A DNA stretch of 64,000 bases from Ryuthela nishihirai (Eukaryota > Arthropoda > Arachnida > Araneae > Heptathelidae). The notes below the pieces were generated by a model. The model was not told the origin of the DNA and did no database searches. It saw only the letters and a list, made by a program, of their open reading frames with translations. The translations under genes were made by a program, and so were the position numbers. This document shows, piece after piece, positions 1-11,580 of the stretch. The stretch is from positions 85,908,501-85,972,500 of the forward strand of contig JAWZYU010000011.1 of NCBI GenBank assembly GCA_038380435.1, written 5' to 3'. Positions within the stretch are counted from its first letter, which is position 1. Each line of letters begins with the position of its first letter.

Positions 1-91
1 ACAGTTAGAATCTGAAATTTTCATTTAACCAAAATTGGACTTAGAAAACATAGATATGCATACGCAGTTATTAAAGTGGTCTATGTGGGTT

Positions 92-148
92 CCCTTATAG
101 TTACTACTATAAGGGTTGTAAGTTCCCTTATAGTTACTACTATAAGGG
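92..148. repeat. Two tandem perfect hairpins
   Basis: Two identical 24 bp units (92-115 and 125-148) each read CCCTTATAG, a 6-base TTACTA loop, then CTATAAGGG, so each is a perfect 9 bp stem. They are separated by 9 bases (period 33). They lie just upstream of the transposase remnant and could be part of its end or an independent short repeat. No function can be assigned. Confidence 0.75.
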
Positions 149-152
149 ATAT

Positions 153-1085
153 ACAGGGTGTTTCAAAACTCTACAAATTCCAATGGGAGATAGGGAACAC
201 CAAGACAAACCTTTTTCTCCTGTGAATGTATGTCCGCTAATGTAACCCTTCGGTGCTAGAGGGCGCTGTTCAGCGCACTGCAATTGGCTAGAGGGGCAAA
301 GTGGGAATGGAGACCAGACGTGTTTGCCGTAGGCATTCGTAAAGACACATTATGCGTAACATGGAGTGTTTCACAACTGCCGAGATGGCCGACATGCATC
401 TGGCATATGGGGCTGCTAATGGAAACGGAAGAGCTGCCATGTTGTACTGACAACACTTCCCAAATAGACGTGTGCCAAACCAAACATTTGCACTGGCAAC
501 TGTTAGAAACTGGAACGTTCCATGCAAACATGCCTGACATTGGTCAGGAGAGAACCCATGCGCACTCCTGACATATAGCGGACTGAGGACAATCCAGGCA
601 CAAGCACGCAAGCTGTTGCATGTAGTCTCTGTGTGAACCATGCCTTCGTGTGGAAAGTGTTGCACGAGCAGCAGTTACATCCGTTTCATCGTCAGAGAGC
701 CCAGACATTGCAACCTCAGGATTTCCCTCTTCATGTGGAATTCGTGCTCTGGTTTCTGCAGCAGAACAACAATGCAGTCCGATTTTCCAGCTCATATGCA
801 AGTCTCTGATGAGGCCACTTTCACAAGTGAGGGTGTGTTTAAAGTGTACAATTCTCACGTTTCGGCGCACGAAAATCCACAAGCCACAATGTGTGCATAG
901 TCATCAACAACGGTTCTCCATCAATGTTTGGGCGAGTATCATCCATGGCATTTTGATTGGATCATAAATGCTGCCTCAGACTCAACGGGCAGATTTATCG
1001 GGTATTTCTTTAAGAAACGTTGCCGGGACTGCTGGAAGACGTTCGCGTGGCTATTCGAAGACGAATGTGTTTTCATCACGACGTC
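153..1085 (+). pseudogene. DUF4817-type transposase remnant
   Basis: Around 360-480 a broken frame reads as the N-terminal helix-turn-helix seen in arthropod DUF4817 transposases (EMADMHLAYGAANGNGRAA, then QHFPNRRVPN). Around 805-900 comes the catalytic-core segment with DEATFTSEGVF and NSHVSAHENP, followed in other frames by the HQQRFSINVWA segment and the LPPRLTG-like stretch near 970-1000. At least three frameshifts and several stops separate these pieces, and the C-terminal acidic residue region is missing after about 1085. The sequence CAGGGTGTTTCAAAA at 157 resembles the start of such elements, but I see no matching right terminal repeat. It is a dead element, and the family name rests on motif recognition without a search. 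Confidence 0.6.
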
Positions 1086-4000
1086 AAAACGTCCCTAATT
1101 CTGCATTCCCCCTCCCAATTTCTTTTAATCAGAATATCGGAAATTCTGTCATATCCTGTTGATAGCCATCCTTTTGAACCCTGATTTAAGCCCTTAGTTG
1201 TTCGAAAATTTCTGTATTCCGAAAAGACAATGCAAAGATTTTATTGAAAAGTTAATGGTATGAGAAATACCAAGTGTAGGAAAATGTTAGGAACATAAGA
1301 AATTTAAAATTGGCAAATAATTTATTTTTCAGACTGTGGAGCAACTAATGCACATAAAATAAATTGACGCTTCCCTCTGGACATAATGCTCCTTCAGTCT
1401 GAAAATCAATACGAAATACAACAATGAGAAGTCCTACCTGTTTAATTGCTTATGTTCTGCACAGATGCTCAAAGAAGGTATTTAAAGTATATGCAGACAC
1501 CTTAAAAGAGGATGCCATTAGCGGCCTAAAAGGAGTCAAAAACCAAGTTTAATTATTTGTGCCAATTGCAGTTTGATTCAGATCCTACACAATAAGACGT
1601 ATTCGAGCATAAAATTCTTGTGTTTATGTATATTCTGGGCGGACTCTCTGGGGAAAACGTCCGGAATTCCTCTACGTTTTTGGAAGAAATCGAGTCCATA
1701 TTGGAATGGAATAGTCTGTCAGACAATTTGGGAACACTCATCGCAATATGACCCAACTACTAAAGCTATTTTGTCAATACCGATTCATTCTCTATCAGTA
1801 CAGGAAATGGGTGCTCTCTCCATCGGATATGCAGACAGATCTTCCACCCTCAATCGAGGGTCTACCTGGTCATGAAATAAATCAAATATAGCGCCAGTGG
1901 AGAATACTTGGAGGCAAATAATACTAAATATCAGGGAACACTTTTACTGACCTGAGACTAATTACTAAAGTTGACAAATAGTTTATCCAATAAGAACACA
2001 AGCTAAAATGGCTCCAAAATTAAAAGTCGTGGCAAGGTGATTAAGTATAACTTTGGTGCCCCATTAAAAGTGTTGCCATAGATGTAATGGCTTTATTAAC
2101 CGAAAGTTTTCGCCCATGTACCGGACATAGGTAATAAGGGACATGCGAGAACAACCTATCATTTATCTAATGGAAGTCATAAAGGTAGTGGGTGAATGGG
2201 ACGAGCAGTCGGTATTTGTGCGATTCATTCAGCAATGTATATGCTGCATTATGGAACATGCTGGTCCTTCTGCATACATCAGATTTCATTGAAGATAATA
2301 GAAGATTTGTTTTTCTGTTACCACATACTGATCGTGGGTAGGATATCTAATTTGAAATAATTAGTTGTCCTTACTGGGATTAGAACCCAGGCCCGCTGGA
2401 CCAGCAAGCGCTAACCATTTTTCCAACAAAGTTACATAAGCAATTTTAGTTTATTCACCAGTGGCGGCGCTGTTATCAGACATCTGGCAGTCAAGCCATA
2501 CATTGGATAGAGTAGTAATATTTGTCACTCATGTTCACAGATTTATACGAATAATTCAGTAATAAATTAATCACAGGACAATGAATTTTTTTCAAATAAT
2601 TATTTCAGGTATTTGTCCACAAGTATATCTCCTGTGATAATTTATTATTGAACTCTATTATTCCATTTCCTACAATTTTATGCAATTTGAATTTGCACAA
2701 AATTTGTATTATATTTGTATAGCTGAAACAATTATGTTTAATTATACATTTGTTAAAAGTTTAAGAATATTAATTTTATTATTTATATTACAAGTAATAT
2801 TTGGAATAAGAACCATCTACAAGAGTCAAACTAGCTTGTAGAAATGCAATTTTAATAAAATAATTAAAAAAGTGGATATATAAGAAAAAATTGATATTCT
2901 ACTCCTCAGTAGAATATCCCCACACAGCCACAAATATCCAGAAGATATCTAAGATAACAATCTGCCACCTTGCATAACCACAATATGCATGGAATATCTG
3001 GGTATGAGGCAGATCTGGGTATCCGGGATTTTAATTCCAAAAGCCACTTGGGACTTTTAGTATTTGAAAGTTCATTCCAGGTTCGGAATAAAAAAAAGTT
3101 GAGGTCAGAATACGATACAGGTTCAAATGAACGCCTTCTGATACATCAATATTCTTTTTCGGTGGTCTTTAAAAATTCTTTCAAAATGAAATTACTATTT
3201 TAATGATTCCAGCTGTTCACCTTCCAAATTTTGAGGATGTTAATGTCTCGCCGTTCCTTAGATCCTATCGTGGCTAGTAACTACTAGACCTTCTCTCTAC
3301 TGGTATTTGAAGCTTTCTGAAACTAAATGAGCTGCTCCTTTAATTGAGCAGAGAATTTCGCTTTTTAGTAGGAAGTGCATCTGAAAACTGCCATAAACTG
3401 AACAAATTTAACGTTCACCAAGCAATCGCGGATGCGTTCTTTTAAAACTCTGAAAATCTGAAATTAGTACCTCGAGAATTTTCTCATGTAACTTTATTTT
3501 ACAATAAATAAGGCGTTCCTCGCTCAAAAATTTAAATGCAGCTTTACATGATTAGACTGGGCGTATTTTATAGATCAGGATGTGTACTAAAAATAAGATT
3601 ACAATAGAAATACACCAGGAAACAAAATGCCTTACACTGGATTTCCTCGAAACGAGATTGGCGCATCTCAATCTGGCGAGGGATGTTTTTCTTCGCGCTT
3701 AAAATTCAAGTTCACACCATGAATTTTACTCTATGTATAAAGCCAGTGAAGGCAACGAATAGTGTCCATTTATCCGTGACTTAGAGAGAAAAAGAGCATC
3801 TCGAGCAGAAGTATTTCGAAGGATACTCGTATTATATCAAAAAGTATGCTGTTCATTTAGCACACAATTTGTACGATTACATTTTAGTCTCGAAACTAAT
3901 GGATTTGGAGTAACCAAAATTGAATACCGATTAAATTTCCTTGACATTTAAAAAAGCACAGATCTTATCTTCGTCCTCCCCACCACTACAAACTTAGTTA

Positions 4001-4197
4001 TCCTAGATTAACTTTAGATTCATCGTTTTCCTTAATTTAAAAAAGCATGAAAGAGAAACGCGAAATAATTTAATTCAATTTCATCCTCAATTGCAAGCTA
4101 CCTAATTTCAGAAAAAAATAGCATGCGTAAAAGTGTTTAAGATGCAGACTGTTTCAAGTACGGGTTGTGCCCTCTGAGCAGCACCAAACTAAGTAGG
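1086..4197. other. No gene recognised
   Basis: AT-rich non-coding sequence. Open frames are short and not protein-like. The only recognisable item is a tRNA-like stretch at 2366-2425, listed separately. Confidence 0.6.
2366..2425 (-). repeat. tRNA-like SINE head scrap
   Basis: On the minus strand this reads like a tRNA fragment. It has an A-box-like TGGTTAGCGC and a B-box/T-arm CTGGGTTCTAATCCCAG whose 5 bp stem is perfect. No acceptor stem is visible. It is probably the 5' part of a degenerate tRNA-derived SINE related to SINE B. A degraded tRNA gene is the alternative. Confidence 0.45.
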
Positions 4198-7100
4198 CAT
4201 CATCATCCTCAAGCAGCCATGGGCTGCTGAGTTCCAACCAGATCGCGCAATTTACTTCTCCAAGCAAGTCTGCCCTGAGCTACATCTGGCCACTGCACAC
4301 CAATTCTAACAAGGTCCTGTTTGACATTGTCTGCCCACCACATCCTAGGCTCCCTCTTTCTGAAACCTATAGGTTCATGGTACATAACCCTATTCGCTAA
4401 TCTAAAATTATCCATAAACATGGCCAAACCAAAGGAGTCTCTGCGAAATATACTGCTCAGAGGAGGTTGCTGATTCCTTTGCCTAACCTCTTCATTACTT
4501 ACAAAGTTGAACCACCCAATACACACAATAGACTGCGCAAGCATCTAGAATCAAACACTGATTTATGTTCTTGTTATCTTGTTTGCAAATTTCACTACCA
4601 TACCTAACTCTAGAGAGAACAAAACTATTATACAGTCTGATTTTGGTCTTTAGGTGTATACGCCTGTTTCTCCATTCTCTCCATAGATTCATAAAATTCC
4701 CATCGGCAATCTATTCGCCTGTTAATCTCATGCCGCATATCACCAGTATCCGTTAGAGTTCAAGATAATTAAATTGAGACACTTGCTAAATGGTGCAACC
4801 ATTCAGAACGACTGAAATTGGTCAGGCAGTTTGTTCTTCAGTCACTTTCAGATTATCACCAAACCAATTCTATTACCAGTCTCATCAACAGCCCTAATGA
4901 AATAATTCATTTCATCAACATTAGCCAACAAGCCCAAATCATCTGCATAATCTAAATCAGAACTTTTGAAATCTTTAGACAATTTAACGACAAAATCTTT
5001 CCCTCGCAAAGGATTTCGCATAATAACCAAACTCAAGAGAAAAGTACACAAAATGTACCCTTGTCGAACATCAGAAGCAATGCTAAACCAATTGCTACAA
5101 GCCTTACCAACTCTCACACGACTCTGTTGTTATTATAGAGCTTTCATTATGTTAACTAACTTGTCTGGTATACCATATGATCTAACAATCAACCACAGAT
5201 GACGATCAACAGAGTCGAAAGCCTTTTTGAAATCAACAAAGCTAGCAACCAAAGGTTTCTGAAACTAAACATTTCTCAAGAATCTGCCTAAGTGAAAATA
5301 TCTGATCTACACATCCCCTACCACTTCTGAATCCACATTGCTCATCACGCAATTGCCTGTCAACCAGATTCTTAATTCTATTAAGCACAATCATGGAAAG
5401 AACTTTACCTGGAACAGAGAGTAGGCCGATACCCCTATAGTTATCACAAGATCGCTTTTTTGAAAATAGGGACAATAATTGCTCTGGTAAAATCCTTAGG
5501 AACCATGTCTTTATCATAAAAGATATTCAATATTTCAGTCATCCAAGTGGTAACCGAAACATTCCCAGCTCTAAGAATTTCCGTAGTAAGTTCATCTACC
5601 GCTGGGGATTTATGTCAAAATAATAGCCAAAATAACTTTAGATTGTATTATAGGGCCAACATTAAAGCCACTAATGCATCTACCATCGTTACAATGGGAG
5701 TAGAACTAACCACATTGTTTAGAACATCACTGAAATGCTCAGCCCACCTTGCAATGACAGAATCCTCCCCTTCTATAACCTTACCTTGTTTATCCTTCAA
5801 TTCTTGTATGCCTGTCCGTTTTCTACCACATAAAACATTAACTATCTGGTACAGCTCTCTGCTGTTGTGCTGTCTGCTTCCTCAGCCAAGCCATCAAGCC
5901 AAAGATTCTTATCTGTAGCTAACTGATCCTTTACACGTTTATTACGCTCTCTGTAATCCTTTCTATTAGGACTAGTAGGGTACTGATTAAGGACATTCCT
6001 GCAGTTCCTTCTTTCTGAAATAAGCTCAAGTGCCTTATCACTTAAATAATTCTACCTCCTCTGCTCCTTTTTTTCCTAAAAGAGTACTGTTAGTTTCCAA
6101 AAAAGCCTGTTTAAAATGGCCCCATTCTTCCTCAACTTCAGTATTAAGCAAACCATGACTGTCATAATGACTAAGTAACTATCATGGTAAGCTTTAGCTA
6201 TAACTGGGTCTTTCAGAGCTTCAGTATTAAAGGTAAATTTTTTAAATTTACCACAACACTTTTTAAGTGTTGTGCTAAATTCCTAATACTTAGGAACAGT
6301 TTTTATATAAAAGATATTCAAAATTTCAGTCATCGACATGGTAACCGAAACATTCCCAGTTCTAAGCATTTCCGTAATAATTTATCTATTCCTGGGGATA
6401 TATGCAGGTTAAGTTTAGGAAGAGCCAAACTAACTTCAGACTGTTAGATGCATTACTGGTTTTAAATGTTGGGCCTATATCATTAAAATGGGAGCATAAC
6501 TAACCACATTGTTTAGAACATCATTGAAATGCTCAGCCCACCTAGCCATGACTGAATCCTCACCTTCTACAACGTTACCTGTATACCTGTCCGTTTTCTA
6601 CCACACAATACATTATCTGGTACAGCTCTGCTGTTATACTGCCCAACTGCTTCCTCGGTTTTGTCAGCCGTCAAGCCAAATATTCTTATTAGCAGCTAAT
6701 TGATCCTTTACACGTTTATTAAGCTCTCTAATGCTTTCTACTAGGACTAGTAGGGTTTTGATTAAAGATATTTCTGCAGTTCTTTCTGAGATAAGCTCAA
6801 ATCCTTATCATTCAAATAATTCTGTCTCTGCTCTTTTTTCCTAAAAGAGCACCGTTGGTTTCCAAAACAAGCTTATTTAAAACTGTCCCATTCTTCAACT
6901 TTAATAGTGAGCAAACTTGACTGTCATAATGACCAAGCAACTTTATCATGGTAAGCTTAGCTATAACTGGGTCTTTCGGAGCTGCAGAATTAAAGGTAAT
7001 TTGTAACCTTAGCACAACACTTTAAGTTTAAGTTGCAAGACTTAAAAAAGTAATGGTCAGATCCAATTTCAGCTCCCCTGTATGACCTGGTATTCCTAAC

Positions 7101-7790
7101 AGAACTTGCCCATTTGCTGTTAATTAATATATAATCTATCATTCTTATGCAACCCATCAGGTAAAACCCATGTGTACTTATGTATGTCGCGATGGTCGTA
7201 GTGTTAGTTATTCTCAAACATTAAGTTTACTCACCTCTAGGAGACTTTGCCCATTGCAATTGCAGCTACCAATACCAAAAGAGCCTATCACTGCTCCCCA
7301 AAAGTCAGTCAGTACCAACTTTGGCATTGAAGTCACCAAGAACAAGGGTAATATCTCCTTTCTTGACAGAATTCAAAATATCCTGAAGTTGTCCATAAAA
7401 CCTATCCTCATTCTCATCGGCATCCTCAGTGCGGGGGCATAACAGCAGATAACATTCAAGTCTTTAATGCTTGTCTGAAATTTTGCTGTAAGAAACCTTT
7501 CATTAATGCATTCATATCCTAGAAGAGCATCACTGGCGTGACTGTTGAGAAGCAGACTTACGCTTTGGAGATTCTTATCTTTCCTCCCTGAAAAAGACGT
7601 TTAAGATTAACGCCACACGACGTTATCTAATTTTAATATTAAGACGTTTAAGATTTTTAAGAATATGACCTTTATCTGTCCATCTGATATCTTGCAAGGC
7701 GAGAATATCAAGGTTATAACGGTGGAATTCTTGTATGAGGACATCAAGAGAAAAAGCTCTGTGCAGAGTCCTCACATTCTAACTACCTAT
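4198..7790 (-). mobile_element. RTE-like non-LTR retrotransposon, degenerate
   Basis: On the minus strand the order is apurinic endonuclease, reverse transcriptase, C-terminal domain. The endonuclease begins near 7785 (YNLDILALQDIRWTD at about 7680-7720), with GDFNAKVG near 7315 and GSDH near 7060. Reverse transcriptase motifs are NYRGIGLLSVPGKVLS (about 5430), EQCGFRSGRGCVDQ (about 5340) and DYADDLGLLA (about 4935). The conserved C-terminal WREWRNRRIHLKTKI lies near 4650, and the end near 4205 reads AWRSKLRDLVG. A (GAT)n tail is seen at 4198-4207. Many frameshifts and stops make it inactive. About 790 bp is duplicated internally. Assignment to the RTE group comes from motif style; a related apurinic-endonuclease clade is possible. 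Confidence 0.75.
5430..7030 (-). repeat. Diverged tandem duplication inside the LINE
   Basis: The stretch from about 5430 to 6240 is repeated from about 6290 to 7030. Matching landmarks are 5521 and 6311 (AAGATATTCAA.ATTTCAGTCAT), 5745 and 6530 (GCTCAGCCCACCT), and 6148 and 6907 (GACTGTCATAATGAC). The offset is 760-790 bp, with several small indels between the copies. Confidence 0.75.
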
Positions 7791-8529
7791 GGAGAGAAAA
7801 TGGTTAGCGAGATTTTTAAAGAAACTTTATTGAGAGAGGGAATGCCGACAATATCAAACAGCCCCCTAATCGCAGGCATGGGGGAAAGACCCGTTCCTCC
7901 ACCACTAAAGGCTGAAGAGCACACTGAAGGCTGAAAAGGCACTGCAAGACTTCCTCCAATGTAAAATTTGACGATGCCAGTAGAAGCAAAGTGTTCAGGT
8001 GCCTGCGATGACCTCTGCTCAGGATTATCCACCAGCTGATAAACATATCCTGTGAATCTATTCACTTGGGGCTGTCAACCCACAAACAGAAAACAGCGGA
8101 AGATTTTCCCCCTCTTTAGAAGCCCACCAGTGCAGCAAATTCAGGATCCATAATCAAATTCCGAGCCATAATTCCATTCAGGTTGGTATATATGGTTAGC
8201 ATCAGGACCCTGTGTGGTTGACCACTCCTCAGCAGGGTAGAAAAAAAAAGGAAAGTAGGCATAGTTGTCCAGATCAGTAGGCCTCACTAATCTGGCAGCT
8301 CTCTTCAGAGAGAATTGCAAAGAGATGCTCTCTTCTTCCAGAAGTTTCTTCTGGAAGGTACTAACGGCCTGCACCACGAGAAGGTAGTATGACATTAGGT
8401 GCTAGGCCTGGCCTGTTCTATGCATCATCACAGGGGATTGGTGCATAGCTCTTCGATTGACTACCTAGCTACCATTTTCAGGCCAATAAGAGCAGTATAG
8501 TTTCATACAACTGGGGACTCTCTGGAGAG
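7791..8529 (-). other. Unassigned region upstream of LINE; open frame 8141-8395
   Basis: Between the LINE endonuclease and the next SINE lie two minus-strand open frames (7787-8065 and 8141-8395). The second encodes 84 residues with a very aromatic C-terminus (YAYFPFFFYPAEEW, then YQPEWNYGSEFDYGS). I recognise neither. They may be a 5' region or ORF1 remnant of the adjacent LINE. A downstream exon of the receptor gene was considered, but no splice site with the required phase was established. Confidence 0.3.
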
Positions 8530-8815
8530 GTTGTTTTACCCTGAGAAGTATTTGTTTGCACACAATGGGCTAAATGGCCAGGTCACATGGACCCCAAATG
8601 CTATGATAGTTTTGGGGTTGTGGACCCACTGGAACAGCTGTTGGGAGAGATGGTAGCATCCCGTCAAGGCCAACCAGGGAGTTCTATAACGTGCACATAG
8701 TAAGACTCTTCTGCACATGATGCACATGAGGACCACGGCGTAATGTCCCATCCGACGGACACAGTCTTTCCAAGCCCACTGGTTCCCCTACCGACCGTGG
8801 GCAAGGTGTCTTGAG
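8530..8815 (-). mobile_element. SINE A copy, tRNA head missing
   Basis: It shares the SINE A body with the 53 kb copy: TGGGCTAAATGGCCAGGTCA, CCCACTGGAACAGCTGTTGG, TGTCCCATCCGACGGAC and CCGACCGTGGGCA. The tRNA-derived head at the right-hand end is absent, so this is a 5'-truncated insertion with clear divergence. Confidence 0.8.
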
Positions 8816-9280
8816 GTGTTAGAGGCAGACCGCAGCAGGTTGGATGACCTCGATTGGAAGCTATGTATAGAGAAATTCTCTTGCAGATGGTCGGGCTTGA
8901 GAAATTCTATTCTACCCTCTTTGTCGGAGAAAAGGACTTGGCAATATTGGGTTCAGAAATTTTAAGCCTTTGCTTACGAGGCAAACACTATGTGCTATTA
9001 TTAACCGTTTCAACCCATTTCAAATTTATTTTGAAAGAAGTCATTGGATTAAGCGAAAGCAATCTATACAGGCCTAGATAATGCAATGAAAATGTCACCA
9101 GAGAATATTCCTAAAAACAATTATAATTTTAATGTGGATATATCCTGAACTAAAAGGCACAGGCTACAGATTTTTCAAATACGGAGATTTGAATTCCTAG
9201 CACGTTTAAGTTTCACTAATGTTCGCATAGGGGTAAAAAGTTAAGAGAAAATTTCGTAATTTTACAAATCAAAACCTTAC
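8816..9280. other. No gene recognised
   Basis: Sequence downstream of the last receptor exon found here. No exon, element or repeat is recognised. Confidence 0.5.
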
Positions 9281-9406
9281 CCTTACAAGTGACTTTGTCA
9301 GAACCTAAATGTAGACCAATTGGACATGCACACGTGTGTCCTGATGGAGTGACGAAACAGAGGTGGGAGCAGCCATCTTTATTACGGACACAGCTCATAG
9401 ATGAAT
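9281..9406 (-). CDS. LDL-receptor-family gene, exon encoding second EGF module
   Basis: This 126 bp exon encodes one EGF-like module with six cysteines in the order CVRNKDGC, HLC, CAC and TCK. The core motif is GCSHLCFVTPSGHTCACP, typical of EGF modules that close a YWTD beta-propeller in LDL-receptor relatives. The acceptor (minus strand ...TTTCAG) and donor (GTAAGG) are both present. Entry phase 1 joins the single G left by the exon at 29085-29293 to give an Asp codon, and the exit is also phase 1, the classic symmetric EGF module exon. It is separated from the upstream exon by a 19.7 kb intron filled with transposons. The following exon is not identified and is probably to the left of the window. 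Confidence 0.85.
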
Positions 9407-9885
9407 CTGAAACATTCAACAGAAATTTTTATTTGGCAGTGTCTTCAGTTCTTATTCAAAACAGTAAAATCAGTTGAAAAACTGCTTTAAGTTGCTGTAC
9501 AATAGTTTTAATACAGATTAATAAATGTTTAAGGGATCAATCGAAACTTTAAGAACCTTGGTCTTGATAACTTTATAAAAACCAGCTAAAGCATAATGAC
9601 AATTTATCAGGTGTAAAGATCTTTGTGTGTTGGGGGGGAGATTTAAGTACAGAGATTTAGGGATAAACATGGTAGAGTTGTTTTGAACATTATAATTGTT
9701 CCTACTCCTGTTTACGAAGATACACAAGGCCAGAGTTAAAACCAGTAGAGATCTTTGCATAATTTGGATTAATAAAACTGAGCATTTGACAACTAGAGTT
9801 TGCATAGACAATTTTTGAACAGAGCAGATTCTTGAGAAATGTTAGGAGTTTTAGATTTTATAAAGACTGATCGACAAAAATTCTT
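9407..9885 (-). other. Intron sequence, nothing recognised
   Basis: Start of the 19.7 kb intron between the last two exons. No element is recognised here. Confidence 0.5.
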
Positions 9886-10236
9886 CAAGCAGCCATGAGC
9901 TCCCGAGGTCCAACCAGATTATGCAGTTTAGTTCTCCAAGAACATCTGTCCTGAACAACATCTGTTGCATCTGGCCACTGCACACCAATTCTAATAAGGC
10001 CCTGTTTGACATTGCCCACCGTATTTTTAAGTCTCCCCTCCTTCTGAGGCTTTAGGCACACTGTTCATAACCCTATTCGCCAATCTATAATTATCCATAC
10101 GGGCAACATGGCCAAAACAACGGAGTTGCTGCACAATATGCTGCTCGAAGGAGTTTGCCGACCTTTGCTTAACCTCATCATTAGTTACAAAGTTGAACCA
10201 TCTAATGCCCAAGGTACTGCGTAAGCATCTAAAATT

Positions 10237-10712
10237 GAAAGCTTTTGGGTTGTTTTACCTCTCAGCGGCACTTTTTTGCACACCATGGGCTAAATGGCCA
10301 GGTCACATGGACCCCGAAGGCTCAGAGAAGGTTGGGTTGTTTTACCTCTGAGCGGCACTTTTTTTGCACACCATGGGCTAAATGGCCAGGTCACATGGAC
10401 CCCGAAGGCTCAGAAGGTTGGGGGAGGGGACCCACTGGAACAGCTGTTGGGAGACAGATGGAACCTCCCGTCAAGGCCATCCAGCGTGTTCTTTAAAGTG
10501 CACAGGGTATGGCTCTCCCACACACGGGGCCACGGCTTAACATCCCACCCGACGGATGGCGGCCTTTCCAAGCCCATCGGTGTCCCCTACTGACCGTGGG
10601 CAGGGCGGGGAATTTTTGCGGAGATAAATCTCAACGCTGACCCAGCTGGGACTCGAACCTGGGAACTACAGATTACGAGCCTGGCGCGCTACCGACTGAG
10701 CCACCCCGCCCC
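10237..10712 (-). mobile_element. SINE A copy with duplicated tail, nested in LINE
   Basis: Full-length tRNA-derived SINE. At its right end the minus strand has the A box TGGCTCAGTCGG and B box GGTTCGAGTCC. The 87 bp tail unit beginning GGGTTGTTTTACCTC is present twice (10247 and 10334). The flanks AATTGAAAGC (10235) and AATTTAAAGC (10713) look like a target duplication with one mismatch. They belong to LINE sequence that continues on both sides. Confidence 0.85.
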
Positions 10713-11212
10713 AGAATTTAAAGCATCCAGTTTCCTGTTACGTTTACAAAGTGTCCAAGTTTCCCTATTATAACTAACCCTAGAAAGAACCAAACTATTA
10801 TACAGTCTAATTTTTGTCTTTCGGTGTATACGCTAATTTCTCCACTCTCCAGAGATTCTTAAAAGTAACAGTAGCAAGCTTTATTCTTCTGTTCATTTTA
10901 TGGCACACATCACCAGTATTGGTTAGATAGCTCCCAAAAAAATTAAACTGACCTGCTCAAGAACGGAACTATTCAAATTCATTGAAGCACCACCTGCCTG
11001 ACAAATTTTTATTACTTCAGTTTTATCGATCACCAAACCTACTCTTACCAGTCTCATCAAGAGCTCTAATGAAAGAATTAGTCTCGGCAACATCATTAGC
11101 CAACAAAGCCAAATCATCGGCATAATCTAAGTCAGAAATTTTAGTATCTCCAGACCATTTAAGGCCAAAATCTTTCCCTTGAAGTGAATTTCGCATTACA
11201 TATTCAATAACC

Positions 11213-11460
11213 AAATGGAGCGGTTGGTTGTTTGAGTTTTTATGGCGCATTGGCAGCTTAGGCCATAATGCGCCAGACGAGGTAAATAAAAGGATAAAAG
11301 AAACAGATTCTACAACCAAAGTTAAAAGTAAATACAGTAAAATGTAAAAAACTAAACCAACTGATAAAAAATACAAAAACAAGAAACATAGGTAAAGTAA
11401 TAAATGTAACGGTATAAATGGCAAAACTAACCCAGGTGTAAAAGACCCAGGATCAAACGA
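11213..11460. mobile_element. Unclassified insert in LINE
   Basis: LINE sequence stops after ATTCAATAACCAAA and resumes at GGAGACAAAATGCAC, so about 248 bp is foreign. It starts with TTTTTATGGCGCATTGGCAG and contains an imperfect hairpin, GGCGCAT...ATGCGCC, near 11251-11275, followed by AT-rich sequence. It resembles a short non-autonomous element. I cannot name the family and see only one copy in the window. Confidence 0.5.
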
Positions 11461-11580
11461 AAGAAAAGGAGACAAAATGCACTCTTATCGAACACCAGAA
11501 GAAACGCTAAGCCACCTGCTACAAGCCTTACCAACTCTCGCACACGACTCAGTTAACATAATGAAAGCTTTCTAGAATAA

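Larger units (their letters stand above)
9886..11580 (-). mobile_element. RTE-like LINE fragment, split by two insertions
   Basis: A second copy of the LINE at 4.2-7.8 kb. The 3' part is at 9886-10236 (GIRWFNFVTNDEVKQR and LANRVMNSVPK on the minus strand). The reverse transcriptase resumes at 10713-11212 with DLDYADDLALLAND near 11125. The remainder is at 11461-11580. A SINE A sits at 10237-10712 and an unrelated insert at 11213-11460. Stops and indels make it inactive. The 5' two thirds of the element are absent. Confidence 0.75.

Noticed and set aside
256..665. Minus-strand open frames at 256-540 and 288-665 as genes
   Set aside because: They are shadows of the plus-strand transposase remnant and contain no recognisable domain.
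10245..10593. Overlapping plus-strand frames reading MARSHGPRR and similar, as proteins
   Set aside because: The same peptides recur wherever SINE A occurs (38272, 51569, 53521), so they are translations of a non-coding repeat.
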